From NCBI GenBank assembly GCA_016208495.1, contig JACQXX010000037.1:1-64000 (forward strand): a stretch of DNA of 64,000 nt, given 5' to 3'. The translations under genes and the position numbers were made by a program. Of this stretch, positions 54,001-63,200 are shown piece by piece; position 1 is the first letter of the stretch, and every line of letters starts with the position of its first letter. Below the pieces are notes generated by a model. The model did not search any database. It saw nothing but the letters and a program-made list of their open reading frames with translations, and was not told the origin of the DNA. The DNA is from Acidobacteriota bacterium (GTDB taxonomy: Bacteria > Acidobacteriota > Blastocatellia > Chloracidobacteriales > Chloracidobacteriaceae).

Positions 54001-57000
54001 CTGGTTAATGTGACGATTGCCAGCAATACCGCCATGGGTGGCGCCGGTGGAACAAATTCATCAAATGTGGCCCAAAACGGTGCGGCTGGCAGCAGCCGAG
54101 GCGGTGGTATTTACAATGAAGCCGGAACGCTGACACTCCAGAATTCCATTGTTGCTGGCAACACCGCGCAACAGGCAAGTTTTGCCGACTGCGACAGCAA
54201 CAGTACCGCGATTGTGACCAATGGCTACAATCTGTTTGGCAGTGGAACTGGCTGCCCAACCGGCGGAACACAAGACCAAACCGTGACACCGGCGAATGTG
54301 TTCACGACAGCACTTAGTCCATTGGGATATTTTGGCGGCGGACTCACCCAGACTCATCGGTTGTTGACTGGAAGCCCGGCGATTGACAAGGGAAGTGCTT
54401 TCACCGGTGTGAGTGTTGACCAGCGGAGCCGACCACGCCCGGTTGACGTTCCTGGCGTTTCTTCAGCTTCAGGTGGCAACGCCAGTGACATCGGGGCTTA
54501 TGAAGTCCAAAACTGTGTCGGTGGGGTAACGATTTCCCCAACTTCATTGCCTCTGATTGGATCCAACGTGCCATATAGTCAGACATTTACGGGGAGTGGA
54601 GGGACGTCACCATACTTTTTCAGTGTCAGTTCTGGGGCGTTACCGACTGGGTTAGCTTTATCTTCGGATGGGATCTTGTCAGGAACTCCAACCACTGATG
54701 GAACTTATAATTTTACAATTCTGGTTTCAGACAACAACGGGTGTTTCTCAACTCAGGCATACACGCTGGAAGTATCGTGTCCGACAATCACCACACATCC
54801 GGTCAGTCAGGTTATTTGTGACGGCGGTTCAGCCACGGTGTCGGTGACAACGACTGGAACTGGGGTGACGTATCAGTGGCGCAAGGGCGGTGTTGATATT
54901 AACGGGGCGACGAACAGCAGCTATACCATACCAGTCTTTACCGCAGCCGATGCCGGTAGTTACGACGTGGTCGTGGATACGGCGGCCTGCGCGCCAATTA
55001 CCTCAAACCCAGCGACGTTGAGCTTGCTTGGGCCAACCGTGATGACCAGCACCATGCCGTTATGGGGCGGACGGTTGAACGGCGCCCAGTTTGAAGTTGG
55101 GACCAATGGCGCCTCGGCTTCCGAATCGCCCGACAAAGCCTTTGACGGAACGTTTTCCAAATCGTTGATTCGATACACCGCCAATGTCGGATATATCGTT
55201 TCGCCAATCAATTGCAGTCCATCGGGGCGAGTCATCAACCGGTTTCGAGTTTATACCGCGAATGATTTTCCAGACCGTGATCCGGCCAGTTATGAGTTGT
55301 ATGGAACGAACAGTCCGATTTCCGGCAACGGGCCCTTTGCCGCCAATCTCTTTACCTTAATCAGCTCTGGCAGCCTGGCGTTACCATCCGGGCGCAATAC
55401 CAGTACGCTTGACGATGCCAATTCCCAGGAAATCAGCTTTTCCAATACCACGCCGTATCAGACATTTATGCTGATTTTCCCAACCGTGAAGAATGCTGGG
55501 GCTGTTCTCAGCACACAGGTGGCTGAAATCAAATTTTATCCGGAAAACTCTCAACCCACGCTTTCGACCACACCGGTTTCGCTGTTGCAAGGGGCAACAA
55601 TCGCTGGGAGTGCGATTGGAACCGCCGGTCCTGGGACATCCCAGGCAGCAAATACGCTGACCATCGCTGTGAGCAGTGATGGAACGAATTTCGGTTCATC
55701 AGCGACACTCAACGGAGTCACGATCAACGATCTGGTGGTGGCTGCCAATGGGACAGTGACGGCCACGATTGCCGCGACTTGTTCAGCTTCCAATGCCAGT
55801 TTTACTGTCAGAGTGACAAATAACCAGAATCAGAGCGCAACTGCAACGCTGAATGTAACGGTGACGGCCAATACTGCTCCGACCTTGAGCTATAACAACG
55901 ATTCGGTCGCCAACGGCAGTGCACTTGTGATTAACCCGGCGACCGGGCCCAGTGATGATGGAACGATTTCGAGCATTGTCGTTCAGGATCAGGGGACGTA
56001 CACCGGAACAATCTCGGTTAACAATACAAATGGTGTGGTTTCAATTTCCAATGCTGGTCCAGTTGGAACCCACACCATCACGATCCGGGCCACTGATGAT
56101 TGTACTCTGACAAGTGACGCGACGTTTACTCTCACGGTGACCTCGGTTGGAACGGCTGTTTCTTCAATCATTCGTGCTTCCAGCAATCCGGCCTGTGCCA
56201 GTACCTCAGTGAGCTGGACGGTGACGTTTGTGGGATCAGTCACGGGAGTAACCGCGTCGAATTTTGCGCTTGCTGGTGGCACCGGAGCCAGTATTACCAA
56301 CGTCACCGGGTCTGGAACAACCTGGACCGTCACTGCCAATACTGGAACCGCAGCCGCAGTTTCACTTGGGCTGAATATGGTCAATGACACCGGGGTAAAT
56401 CCGGTTTTGACCAACCTTCCGTTCACAAGTGGCCAGACCTATACGGTGAATGGTGTTCCAACCACGGCGAGCGCGGGGTCAGATCAAACCCTCTGTCTGG
56501 CAAGTCCGACAGCCACGCTGGCCGCCAATGCACCATCAACCGGAACAGGATTGTGGTCAGTTGTCACTGCGCCGGCTGGTGGCTCAACGTTGTCAAATCA
56601 GTTTAGTGTCGTAACTTCGCCCACGGCGACATTTACCCCTAACCCTGGGGCCGTCGGTAGCTATACCTTGCGGTGGACGATTTCAAATGCGCCCTGTACG
56701 GCGTCAACTGATGATGTGGTGATTACCTATCAGGCGTCCCCCACTCCTTCAAATGCCGGGCCGGACCAGACGTTGTGTGTTGGAACAAACGCCACGCTGG
56801 CCGCCAACAACCCGAGCGTGGGAACTGGACAATGGTCAGTTGTCAGCGGGCCGAGTACATCCAGTGCCCAATTTAGCAACACCGCAAGCCAGTCGGCTAC
56901 GTTCACACCAGCCGGAGGCGCCGGGACGTACACCTTGCGGTGGACGATTTCAAATTCACCTTGCGCTCCGTCAACCGATGATGTGGTCTTGACCTACCAG

Positions 57001-59772
57001 GCGGCACCGACCACGTCGAATGCCGGACCGGATCAGACTCTGTGTGTGACCAATCCGGCGGCGACTCTGGCTGCCAATGCCGCATCAACCGGAACGGGGC
57101 AGTGGAGTGTTGTTACGGCACCACCTGGAGGTTCAACTGCTTCTGGTCAGTTTAGCAATGTCAATCTGGCAACTGCGACGTTTACTCCAGCTCCAACCGT
57201 AACTGGCACCTACACCTTGCGGTGGACGATTTCAAATTCACCTTGTACTGCTTCGACTGACGATGTGGTTTTGACCTATCAGGCAACACCAACCACGTCA
57301 AATGCCGGGCCGGATCAGGCCATCTGTGCTGGTTCAAGTGCCACGTTGGCCGCCAACAATCCGACCGTCGGAACCGGGCAATGGTCGGTCGTCAGCGGAC
57401 CAAGTACGTCAAGTGCGCAATTTAGCAACACAGCAAGCCGGACAGCGACCTTTACGCCTGGTGGTGGAGCTGGGGTCTATACTCTGCGGTGGACGATTTC
57501 AAATTCACCTTGCACTCCGTCAACCGATGATGTGGTGGTGACAGTCAATTCAGCTCCTTCCGTCAATCCAGTGTCGCCAACCGCGATTTGCAGTGGCGGA
57601 ACGACGAGCATCGCGCTGACCAGCACGCCCGGCGGAGCCAGCTTTAGCTGGACGATTGGAACGGTGACGGGAAGCGTGACCGGACAGTCAGCCGGTTCGG
57701 GCAGCAGCATCGCCCAGACCTTAACCGGAAACGGAACAGTTACTTACGTGGTGACCGGAACCCTGAGCGGTTGCCCGAGCGCACCCGTCAACATCGTCCA
57801 AACCGTGAATCCAAACCCGGTGGTGAATCCAGTTTCGCCAACCGCGATTTGCAGTGGTGGAATAACGAACATCGCGTTGACCAGCACACCATCAGGTGCC
57901 AGCTTTAGCTGGACGATTGGAACAGTGACGGGAAGCGTGACGGGACAAACGGCAGGTTCGGGCAGCAGCATCGCCCAGACCTTAACCGGAAGCGGATCAG
58001 TGACGTATGTGGTAACAGGCACGCTGAGTGGCTGTCCGAGCGCGCCGGTCAACATCGTGCAGTCCGTGACTGGACCGCCATCGGTCAATCCAGTGTCGCC
58101 AACGGCAATTTGTAGTGGCGGAACAACCAACATCGCCCTGACCAGTACGCCAGGTGGAGCGACGTTTAGCTGGACGATTGGAACAGTGACTGGATCAGTC
58201 ACGGGACAAACGGCAGGTTCGGGCAGCACAATTGCCCAGACCTTAACCGGAAGTGGGACAGTGACTTATGTTGTAACGCCATCCTTGAGTGGTTGTACTG
58301 GAACGCCGGTCAACATCGTGCAAACCGTCAATCCAACACCATCAGTCAACCCGGTATCGCCAACCGCGATTTGTAGTGGCGGAACGACCAGCATCGCCCT
58401 GACCAGTACTCCAGGTGGAGCGAGCTTTAGCTGGACGATTGGAACAGTGACCGGAACCGTGACCGGACAGTCAGCCGGTTCGGGCAGCAGCATCGCCCAG
58501 ACCTTAACCGGAAACGGGACAGTGACCTACGTGGTAACTGGGACGCTGAGCGGTTGCCCGAGCGCACCAGTCAACATCGTTCAATCTGTCAATCCAGCGG
58601 CAACGACCAATGCCGGACCAGACCAGACGGTGTGTGCCGACAACCCGGCGGTTACCCTGGCGGGTGTGATTGGCGGTGGTGCCGCGACCGGAACGTGGAG
58701 TGGTGGAGCGGGAAGCTTCAGCCCGGATGCAAACACCCTCAACGCGGTCTACACGCCATCAACTGGTGAAATCACGGCTGGAACGGTGACGTTGACGCTG
58801 ACAACCGACGATCCATCTGGACCGTGCGGTGCGGTGAGCGATACGGTGACCATTACAATCGTGAATTGTACGGTGGTGCAGTATTCGCTGATGGTGGCGG
58901 ATACAACCAATAACCGGATTCAGGGTTTTGACGGAACGAACTGGGCTGTGATCGGAGTCGGCACGGTGGGTTCTGGACCGGGTCAGTTCCGGTTGCCGGA
59001 AGCCGTGGCCTTTGACCTGACGGGACGAATCTACGTGGCGGACACCGGAAACAATCGAATCCAATGGTCAACCGATGGTGGAACGACCTGGGCGGACTTT
59101 GCGACTAATGGAACTGGAACCAATCAGGTGAAAGCCCCGCAAGGACTGACGCTTGATTCAGAAGGCAACCTGTATGTTTCCGACACTGGAAACGGACGGG
59201 TCATGCGCTTTGACGACGGTAATCCTGGAACCGGAGTGGTGATTGCCAGCAATGGTACCGGAGGCGGTCAGGTCGGAAGCCCACGTGGGCTGGCGATTGA
59301 TGCCACGTTCCGCTTATTTATTACTGACGAAACCAACAGCCGAATTTTGCGCATTACAAATGCCCACACAACGGTGGCGACAGCCAGCGGAACGATCCTG
59401 GCAACCTCTGGAACAGGGATGAACAAGGTCCAGAATCCACAGGGCATTACGATTGATTCCAATGGGACACTCTTTATTGCTGATACTGGTAACTCACGCA
59501 TCCTGCGCTGGGTGAATGCCAACCCGAACAATGCCAGTACCATGGCCTTGATCGGAAGCCAGCTTGGGCAGGTCAATCGTCCTGAAGGAGTTACCGTGGT
59601 GACTTTCACCAGTGGACCATTTGCCGGCGGTCCAATGTTGATTGTCGGAGACACCTCAAACAATCGAATTCAAGGCCGGTATATCCCAACCGGACAGTGG
59701 AATCTGGTCGGTTCGCCAAACAACATCGGCAGTGGAACAGGGCAATTCCGCTCACCGAGTAAAATCCAGTAA
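51076..59772 (+). CDS. Giant secreted multidomain protein (beta-helix, PKD-like repeats, NHL propeller)
   Basis: 2898 aa; ATG 51076 (MLRKILGMSLFAVVIVSSS, GAGGAAG 10 nt upstream) agrees with the start of the paralogue at 60281. After the signal peptide comes a 170-residue domain shared with the paralogue. Then a right-handed beta-helix of the choice-of-anchor Q type (GSGSLRDRITAA at 240 to DIGAFE near 550), a He_PIG-type Ig domain, a second helix with a long glycine-rich part (about 820-1010) ending DIGAYE, another He_PIG domain, an Ig domain with QWRKGG near 1260, four PKD-like units beginning NAGPDQ/AGSDQ (1800-2155), four 87-residue repeats beginning NPVSPTAICSGG (2157-2508), and a C-terminal NHL propeller (2600-2898). 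A surface adhesin or matrix-like role is likely. No sorting signal is seen. Confidence 0.85.
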   Translation: MLRKILGMSLFAVVIVSSSLGLTSTSARKSVDTNLKSVTRLQQDQRGKLLHPLAPDGFLIGRNAPAMDVRSLVKPVSRTQVQTVTAQPFRELQSQLLVSNGLLPQQIAPGLDRRVTGVPENMEIEWTVAPWTDPTQLQLEFPEVEWVEYDGDQNLILHTAAEDILIRDAKAWQEVSYQTIEVPLTVDFLGEGRVSITPGVYSTADVLQIGLRVVSASRAATGGGFTTNATLTVTNGNDSGSGSLRDRITAAASGDTIQFSGVTTVTLTSDELLIDKNLTINGGTNGVTITRSGATQFRIFNISSGTVSLTKLTISNGNNPGQAGGIQNSGTLTMTECVVTGNTSPQAGGVQNDSVITLNRCTIANNTATGAGGGLVSFGTSNTLTNCTISNNQAASGGGGLSISAGTLTMTNCTVAYNQSTSGSGGGISFANGLTVVLKNTIVVSNTGSSNQNINGTLDASSSYNLVGTSGSGGLVNGTNGNQTGVTSPGLDVLASNGGYTQTIALLAGSPALDKGAAAAGVTTDQRGQTRPTNITTIPAASGGDDSDIGAFEIIPSCSTLSFSPSSLPGGTVGLSYLQTISASGGTAPYTYAVTSGSLPPGLTLLSDGTLSGVPTTNGSFSFTVTATYGFGCTGNKAYTLVIAACTPGTSFTVNDLGDAPDANPGDGVCQTAGGVCTLRAAIQENNAVPSCGRTISFSVMGTINLTSALPDLSASVTLNNSLGEITVNRSSGGNYPIFNVASGIAVTINTLVISNGLGVEGGGIRNAGSLTLTNSMLIGNGTVGARPVTGGGGGIFNTSTGVLTLNRCALVNNTATGQVGNGGAGSGGGGGGLGGAVYNNGGTVSITNTTFSGNQAVGGAGGNSGGGCCVGGGGAGGGNGGAGGIVIPTSTAPQSGGFGGGGGGGGNGRDGAAGGRYGGGGGGGYGAGFGTSGAGGGFLGGAGANSSSSFSRNGAGGGGGGVGGAIYQNSGSMTLVNVTIASNTAMGGAGGTNSSNVAQNGAAGSSRGGGIYNEAGTLTLQNSIVAGNTAQQASFADCDSNSTAIVTNGYNLFGSGTGCPTGGTQDQTVTPANVFTTALSPLGYFGGGLTQTHRLLTGSPAIDKGSAFTGVSVDQRSRPRPVDVPGVSSASGGNASDIGAYEVQNCVGGVTISPTSLPLIGSNVPYSQTFTGSGGTSPYFFSVSSGALPTGLALSSDGILSGTPTTDGTYNFTILVSDNNGCFSTQAYTLEVSCPTITTHPVSQVICDGGSATVSVTTTGTGVTYQWRKGGVDINGATNSSYTIPVFTAADAGSYDVVVDTAACAPITSNPATLSLLGPTVMTSTMPLWGGRLNGAQFEVGTNGASASESPDKAFDGTFSKSLIRYTANVGYIVSPINCSPSGRVINRFRVYTANDFPDRDPASYELYGTNSPISGNGPFAANLFTLISSGSLALPSGRNTSTLDDANSQEISFSNTTPYQTFMLIFPTVKNAGAVLSTQVAEIKFYPENSQPTLSTTPVSLLQGATIAGSAIGTAGPGTSQAANTLTIAVSSDGTNFGSSATLNGVTINDLVVAANGTVTATIAATCSASNASFTVRVTNNQNQSATATLNVTVTANTAPTLSYNNDSVANGSALVINPATGPSDDGTISSIVVQDQGTYTGTISVNNTNGVVSISNAGPVGTHTITIRATDDCTLTSDATFTLTVTSVGTAVSSIIRASSNPACASTSVSWTVTFVGSVTGVTASNFALAGGTGASITNVTGSGTTWTVTANTGTAAAVSLGLNMVNDTGVNPVLTNLPFTSGQTYTVNGVPTTASAGSDQTLCLASPTATLAANAPSTGTGLWSVVTAPAGGSTLSNQFSVVTSPTATFTPNPGAVGSYTLRWTISNAPCTASTDDVVITYQASPTPSNAGPDQTLCVGTNATLAANNPSVGTGQWSVVSGPSTSSAQFSNTASQSATFTPAGGAGTYTLRWTISNSPCAPSTDDVVLTYQAAPTTSNAGPDQTLCVTNPAATLAANAASTGTGQWSVVTAPPGGSTASGQFSNVNLATATFTPAPTVTGTYTLRWTISNSPCTASTDDVVLTYQATPTTSNAGPDQAICAGSSATLAANNPTVGTGQWSVVSGPSTSSAQFSNTASRTATFTPGGGAGVYTLRWTISNSPCTPSTDDVVVTVNSAPSVNPVSPTAICSGGTTSIALTSTPGGASFSWTIGTVTGSVTGQSAGSGSSIAQTLTGNGTVTYVVTGTLSGCPSAPVNIVQTVNPNPVVNPVSPTAICSGGITNIALTSTPSGASFSWTIGTVTGSVTGQTAGSGSSIAQTLTGSGSVTYVVTGTLSGCPSAPVNIVQSVTGPPSVNPVSPTAICSGGTTNIALTSTPGGATFSWTIGTVTGSVTGQTAGSGSTIAQTLTGSGTVTYVVTPSLSGCTGTPVNIVQTVNPTPSVNPVSPTAICSGGTTSIALTSTPGGASFSWTIGTVTGTVTGQSAGSGSSIAQTLTGNGTVTYVVTGTLSGCPSAPVNIVQSVNPAATTNAGPDQTVCADNPAVTLAGVIGGGAATGTWSGGAGSFSPDANTLNAVYTPSTGEITAGTVTLTLTTDDPSGPCGAVSDTVTITIVNCTVVQYSLMVADTTNNRIQGFDGTNWAVIGVGTVGSGPGQFRLPEAVAFDLTGRIYVADTGNNRIQWSTDGGTTWADFATNGTGTNQVKAPQGLTLDSEGNLYVSDTGNGRVMRFDDGNPGTGVVIASNGTGGGQVGSPRGLAIDATFRLFITDETNSRILRITNAHTTVATASGTILATSGTGMNKVQNPQGITIDSNGTLFIADTGNSRILRWVNANPNNASTMALIGSQLGQVNRPEGVTVVTFTSGPFAGGPMLIVGDTSNNRIQGRYIPTGQWNLVGSPNNIGSGTGQFRSPSKIQ
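57545..58600 (+). repeat. Four 261-bp tandem repeats inside the giant secreted protein
   Basis: Unit starts at about 57562, 57823, 58084 and 58345, each 261 bp (87 residues) apart, with long identical blocks such as TTTAGCTGGACGATTGGAAC. The high nucleotide identity points to recent expansion or ongoing homogenisation. Confidence 0.85.
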
Positions 59773-59981
59773 CCAGACGGAAGGCATCAAGCGGAAGACA
59801 TTGGGCTTTGAGGTTGAAGGTTCAGTGTCTGAAGGGATGAAGATGAGGGGTGAAGAATCTCTTTTGCTTCATCCCTTTTTTCTTGTCTCGGGACCAACGC
59901 GTAGTGGGCTCAACCTATTGAATTGATTTCATTCCTCATCCTTTGAATTTAGACCGGTTCCTCCGGTCCCTGGCCCAAAAA

Positions 59982-60055
59982 TAGGTGCCACCACCTATAT
60001 GAAGTAGGTGGTGGCGCCGATGTGCATCTGGTCCTCTTGCCTGATAATCCAGTCT
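59982..60055 (+). promoter_or_regulatory. Covarying hairpin element, copy C
   Basis: Stem GGTGCCACCACCTA (59984-59997) with TAGGTGGTGGCGCC (60005-60018): 13 Watson-Crick pairs and one G-T pair, 7-nt loop, then GATGTGCATC and TGATAATCC. It precedes the receiver relic exactly as copy B precedes the intact receiver. The rest of 59773-60280 holds no other gene. Confidence 0.7.
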
Positions 60056-60105
60056 GATGTCGCTACTCGCTTTCCGAACTCTACAAAACAAGGACTATAA
60101 AAAGA

Positions 60106-60153
60106 AATGGTGATGTTTGTGATTGATGGCCCTGACCTGAGGCGTTTCATCTG
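60106..60153 (+). pseudogene. Receiver-domain relic (15 codons)
   Basis: ATG 60106 starts MVMFVIDGPDLRRFI and then a stop. Compared with the intact receiver at 50601 (MLLIVDDHAPMRRLI), it keeps the first strand and helix start but has lost one of the two acidic residues and everything after residue 15. It follows the hairpin element and an AAGGACT leader, as the intact gene does. Confidence 0.75.
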
Positions 60154-60280
60154 AAAGAAAAACAGATTGATTTAGCCGCCAAAGGATTGATGAATCAACA
60201 GAAATCCTATTCACCCAACCCTTTTCGCAAAAAGGCGAGACACCACGATTCAATTGAATATTTAGAGGGAGTTACAGGCC

Positions 60281-63200
60281 ATGCTACGCCAGATACTGGG
60301 GATTTGTCTGTTCGCGATTACCATATTGAGTTTCAGTATTGGACTCACATCAATTTCAGCCTACAAAGCGGTGGATACCAGTTTGAATCCGGTAGTTCAT
60401 CTGCAGAAGGATCAGCCACGTGGTTTAGCGTTGGGATCGGTTTCCAACCTGCTTCAGCCAAAAGCGCAGGATATCCGCGCCATGATAAAACCGGTTTCGC
60501 GCCTTCAAACTCAGGGAGTTACCTCACACCTCTTTCCTGAGGTGCAATCTGAACTGCTCCGTGCGGGAGGCACCCTGGAACAGCAAATCGCACCAGGACT
60601 TGAACGGCGCATCAGTGGGATTCCGGAAAGCGCCGCCGTGGAGTGGACCGTTGCTCCCTGGGCGGATCCCGGCCAGATTGAACTGGAGTTTCCAGGTGTT
60701 GAGTGGGCTGAGACGCTGGCTGACCAGACGCTGGTTTTGCACATGGGAGGGAGCAAGGAAATTCGGCTTTCAGAGGCCGTAGCCCGGCAGGAAGGACCGA
60801 ACCAAACCCTGGAGGTGCCAGTCTCGGCGGTCTATTACGGTGGTGGTCGAGTTGGAATCTCGGTTGGCATCTATTCAAGGAGCGAACCACTCGTGGTCTC
60901 AACGCGGGTGTTTGTCTCAAATGCCACGTTTAACGTGACCAATCTCAATGATTCAGGATCAGGTTCACTCAGGCAGGCGATTACCGATGCTAATAACAAC
61001 GGATCCGCTGCTGATACCATTACCTTTCAGTCTGGACTGACCGGAACAATCTCGCTGTCGAGTAGCCTGCCGCTCATCAGTGGAACATTAACGATTACCG
61101 GGCCTGGCGCCTCAACGCTGACGGTCAACGGCGGGAGCTTCACAATTTTCAGTGTGGCTAACGGTATTACCTTGCAGATGAGCGGTTTACGGGTGACAGG
61201 CGGAGGTGTCTCCAGCGGGCTCAATGCGGCTCACCTGGATGTTGGCGGAGGCACCGCAACCCTTTCCAACTGTGAATTCTCTGGCGCCAATGGTACGGCG
61301 GTGGCCTCTTTTATTTCAATCACCATGACAAACTGCGCCATCATCAATGCCAGCCAATTTGGCTTGAGGAATGGACGCACGGCGGCGCTTACCAATGTGA
61401 CGATCAGTAACTGTGGAACAATTGGACTCGAATCATCATCAGGGGTGACGGTCTCAACCACGTTGGTGAATTGCACGATTGCCAATAATGCGTCAGTCGG
61501 TTATAGCGCGAATTTGCGAGCTGGGGAAACCCATTCCCTCACCTTAAAAAACACCATTATTGCAAATAATTTGAATCCTCAAATTCGGTTTATTTCAAAT
61601 GGCGGGACGTCCAACCTGACCTCGCAAGGATTCAATCTGCTGAGCGACAATAGTCTGTCGCCATCGGTTGCCAGTGACCTCCTCAATACCAATCCCATCC
61701 TGGCGGCATTGGCGAGCAACGGCGGAACGACCCAAACCCGCGCCTTACTCCCAGGCAGTCCCGCCATCAATGCCGGGACGGCAACCGGTGCTCCAACCAC
61801 CGACCAGCGTGGCATCAGCCGGGTTGGAACGACCGACATCGGTGCGTTTGAATCGCGTGGGTTTACGATGGCCCTGTCAAACGGGAACAACCAGAGCACG
61901 GCGGTGAATACAAGCTTTGCCACTCCATTGTCGGTGACGGTGAGCAGCGCCAATAGCGAGCCGGTCAACGGTGGGCAAGTCACCTTTACCCCGCCCGTAA
62001 GCGGTGCCAGTTGTACCATTGCCGGAAATCCGGCCACAATTTCGAGCGGTACCGCCACGACTGGCACCGTTACCGCCAATGGAACAACCGGTGGGCCATA
62101 CACGGTGGCGGCCAGCGCCCAAGGGGTTACAACCGGAGTCAATTTCAGCCTGACGAACAATGTGGCTGGGACGACGGTGAGTTCAATGAGCCGGGCTTCG
62201 ACCAATCCAGCCTGTATCAATACTTCGGTAAGCTGGACGGTGACCTTTGCCGCATCGGTGACGGGTGTAACGACGTCAAACTTCTCACTGGTGGGAGGAA
62301 CTGGCGCCAGTATCACGGGGGTAAGCGGTTCGGGAACAACCCGAACGGTAACGGCCAATACCGGAACGGCAGCGGCAACCCTGGGATTGAATATGGTCAA
62401 TGCGACGGGAGTGAGCCCCGGTCCGACGAATCTACCATTCACCGGCCAGACCTATACCGTCAACGGCAACCCGACGACGGCCAATGCCGGCTCTGATCAG
62501 GCGATTTGTAGTGGTTCGGCCACGCTGGCAGCCAACAATCCGTCAGTGGGAACAGGACAGTGGTCAGTTGTGAGCGGACCGAGTACGTCATCCGCCCAAT
62601 TTAGCAGCACATCAAGTCCAACGGCGACGTTTACGCCAGCCGGTGGGGCCGGAACGTACACCTTGCGGTGGACGATTTCAAATTCACCCTGCACGGCTTC
62701 GACCGATGATGTGGTCATCACCCTGGTATCAACCGTGGTCACCAACGGGAATGACAGCGGTGCCGGGAGCTTACGGCAGATCATTACCGATGCCTGCGCC
62801 GGGAGCACGATTACGTTCTCTGGTGTGACAACCGTGACCTTGACGACGGCGGAACTGGCGATCAACAAAAATCTGACCATCAATGGTGGTTCAGGTGTGA
62901 CAGTGACCCGGAGCACGGCTGGGGGAACACCGAATTTCCGGATTTTCAACATCACCAGCGGCAGCGTGGCGATGAACAATCTGACCATCAGCAATGGAAA
63001 TCAGACGCTTGGCGGCGGCGTGAGAGTTGACGCCGGCTGCAGTTTGAACCTGCAAACGTGTCTTGTTTCAGGAAATACCGCAACCGGGAATACGTCGGGT
63101 GATGGCGGTGGTGGGCTCTGGATTGCCGCCAATGCTGGAAATATTACAATCAACCAGTCAACGATTTCAGGGAATAGCTGTACCAATGCCAATGGATTTG

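Noticed and set aside
53530-54115. Separate glycine- or arginine-rich small genes on either strand
   Set aside because: They are frame shadows of the GGN-rich part of the giant secreted protein.
60187-60540. 117-codon plus-strand frame before the last gene
   Set aside because: It is out of phase with the homology to the 51076 protein; the true coding frame starts at 60281.
61579-62442. 287-codon minus-strand frame near the window end
   Set aside because: Antisense to the paralogue of the giant secreted protein, and of the same Val/Pro-rich artefact type as other antisense frames there.
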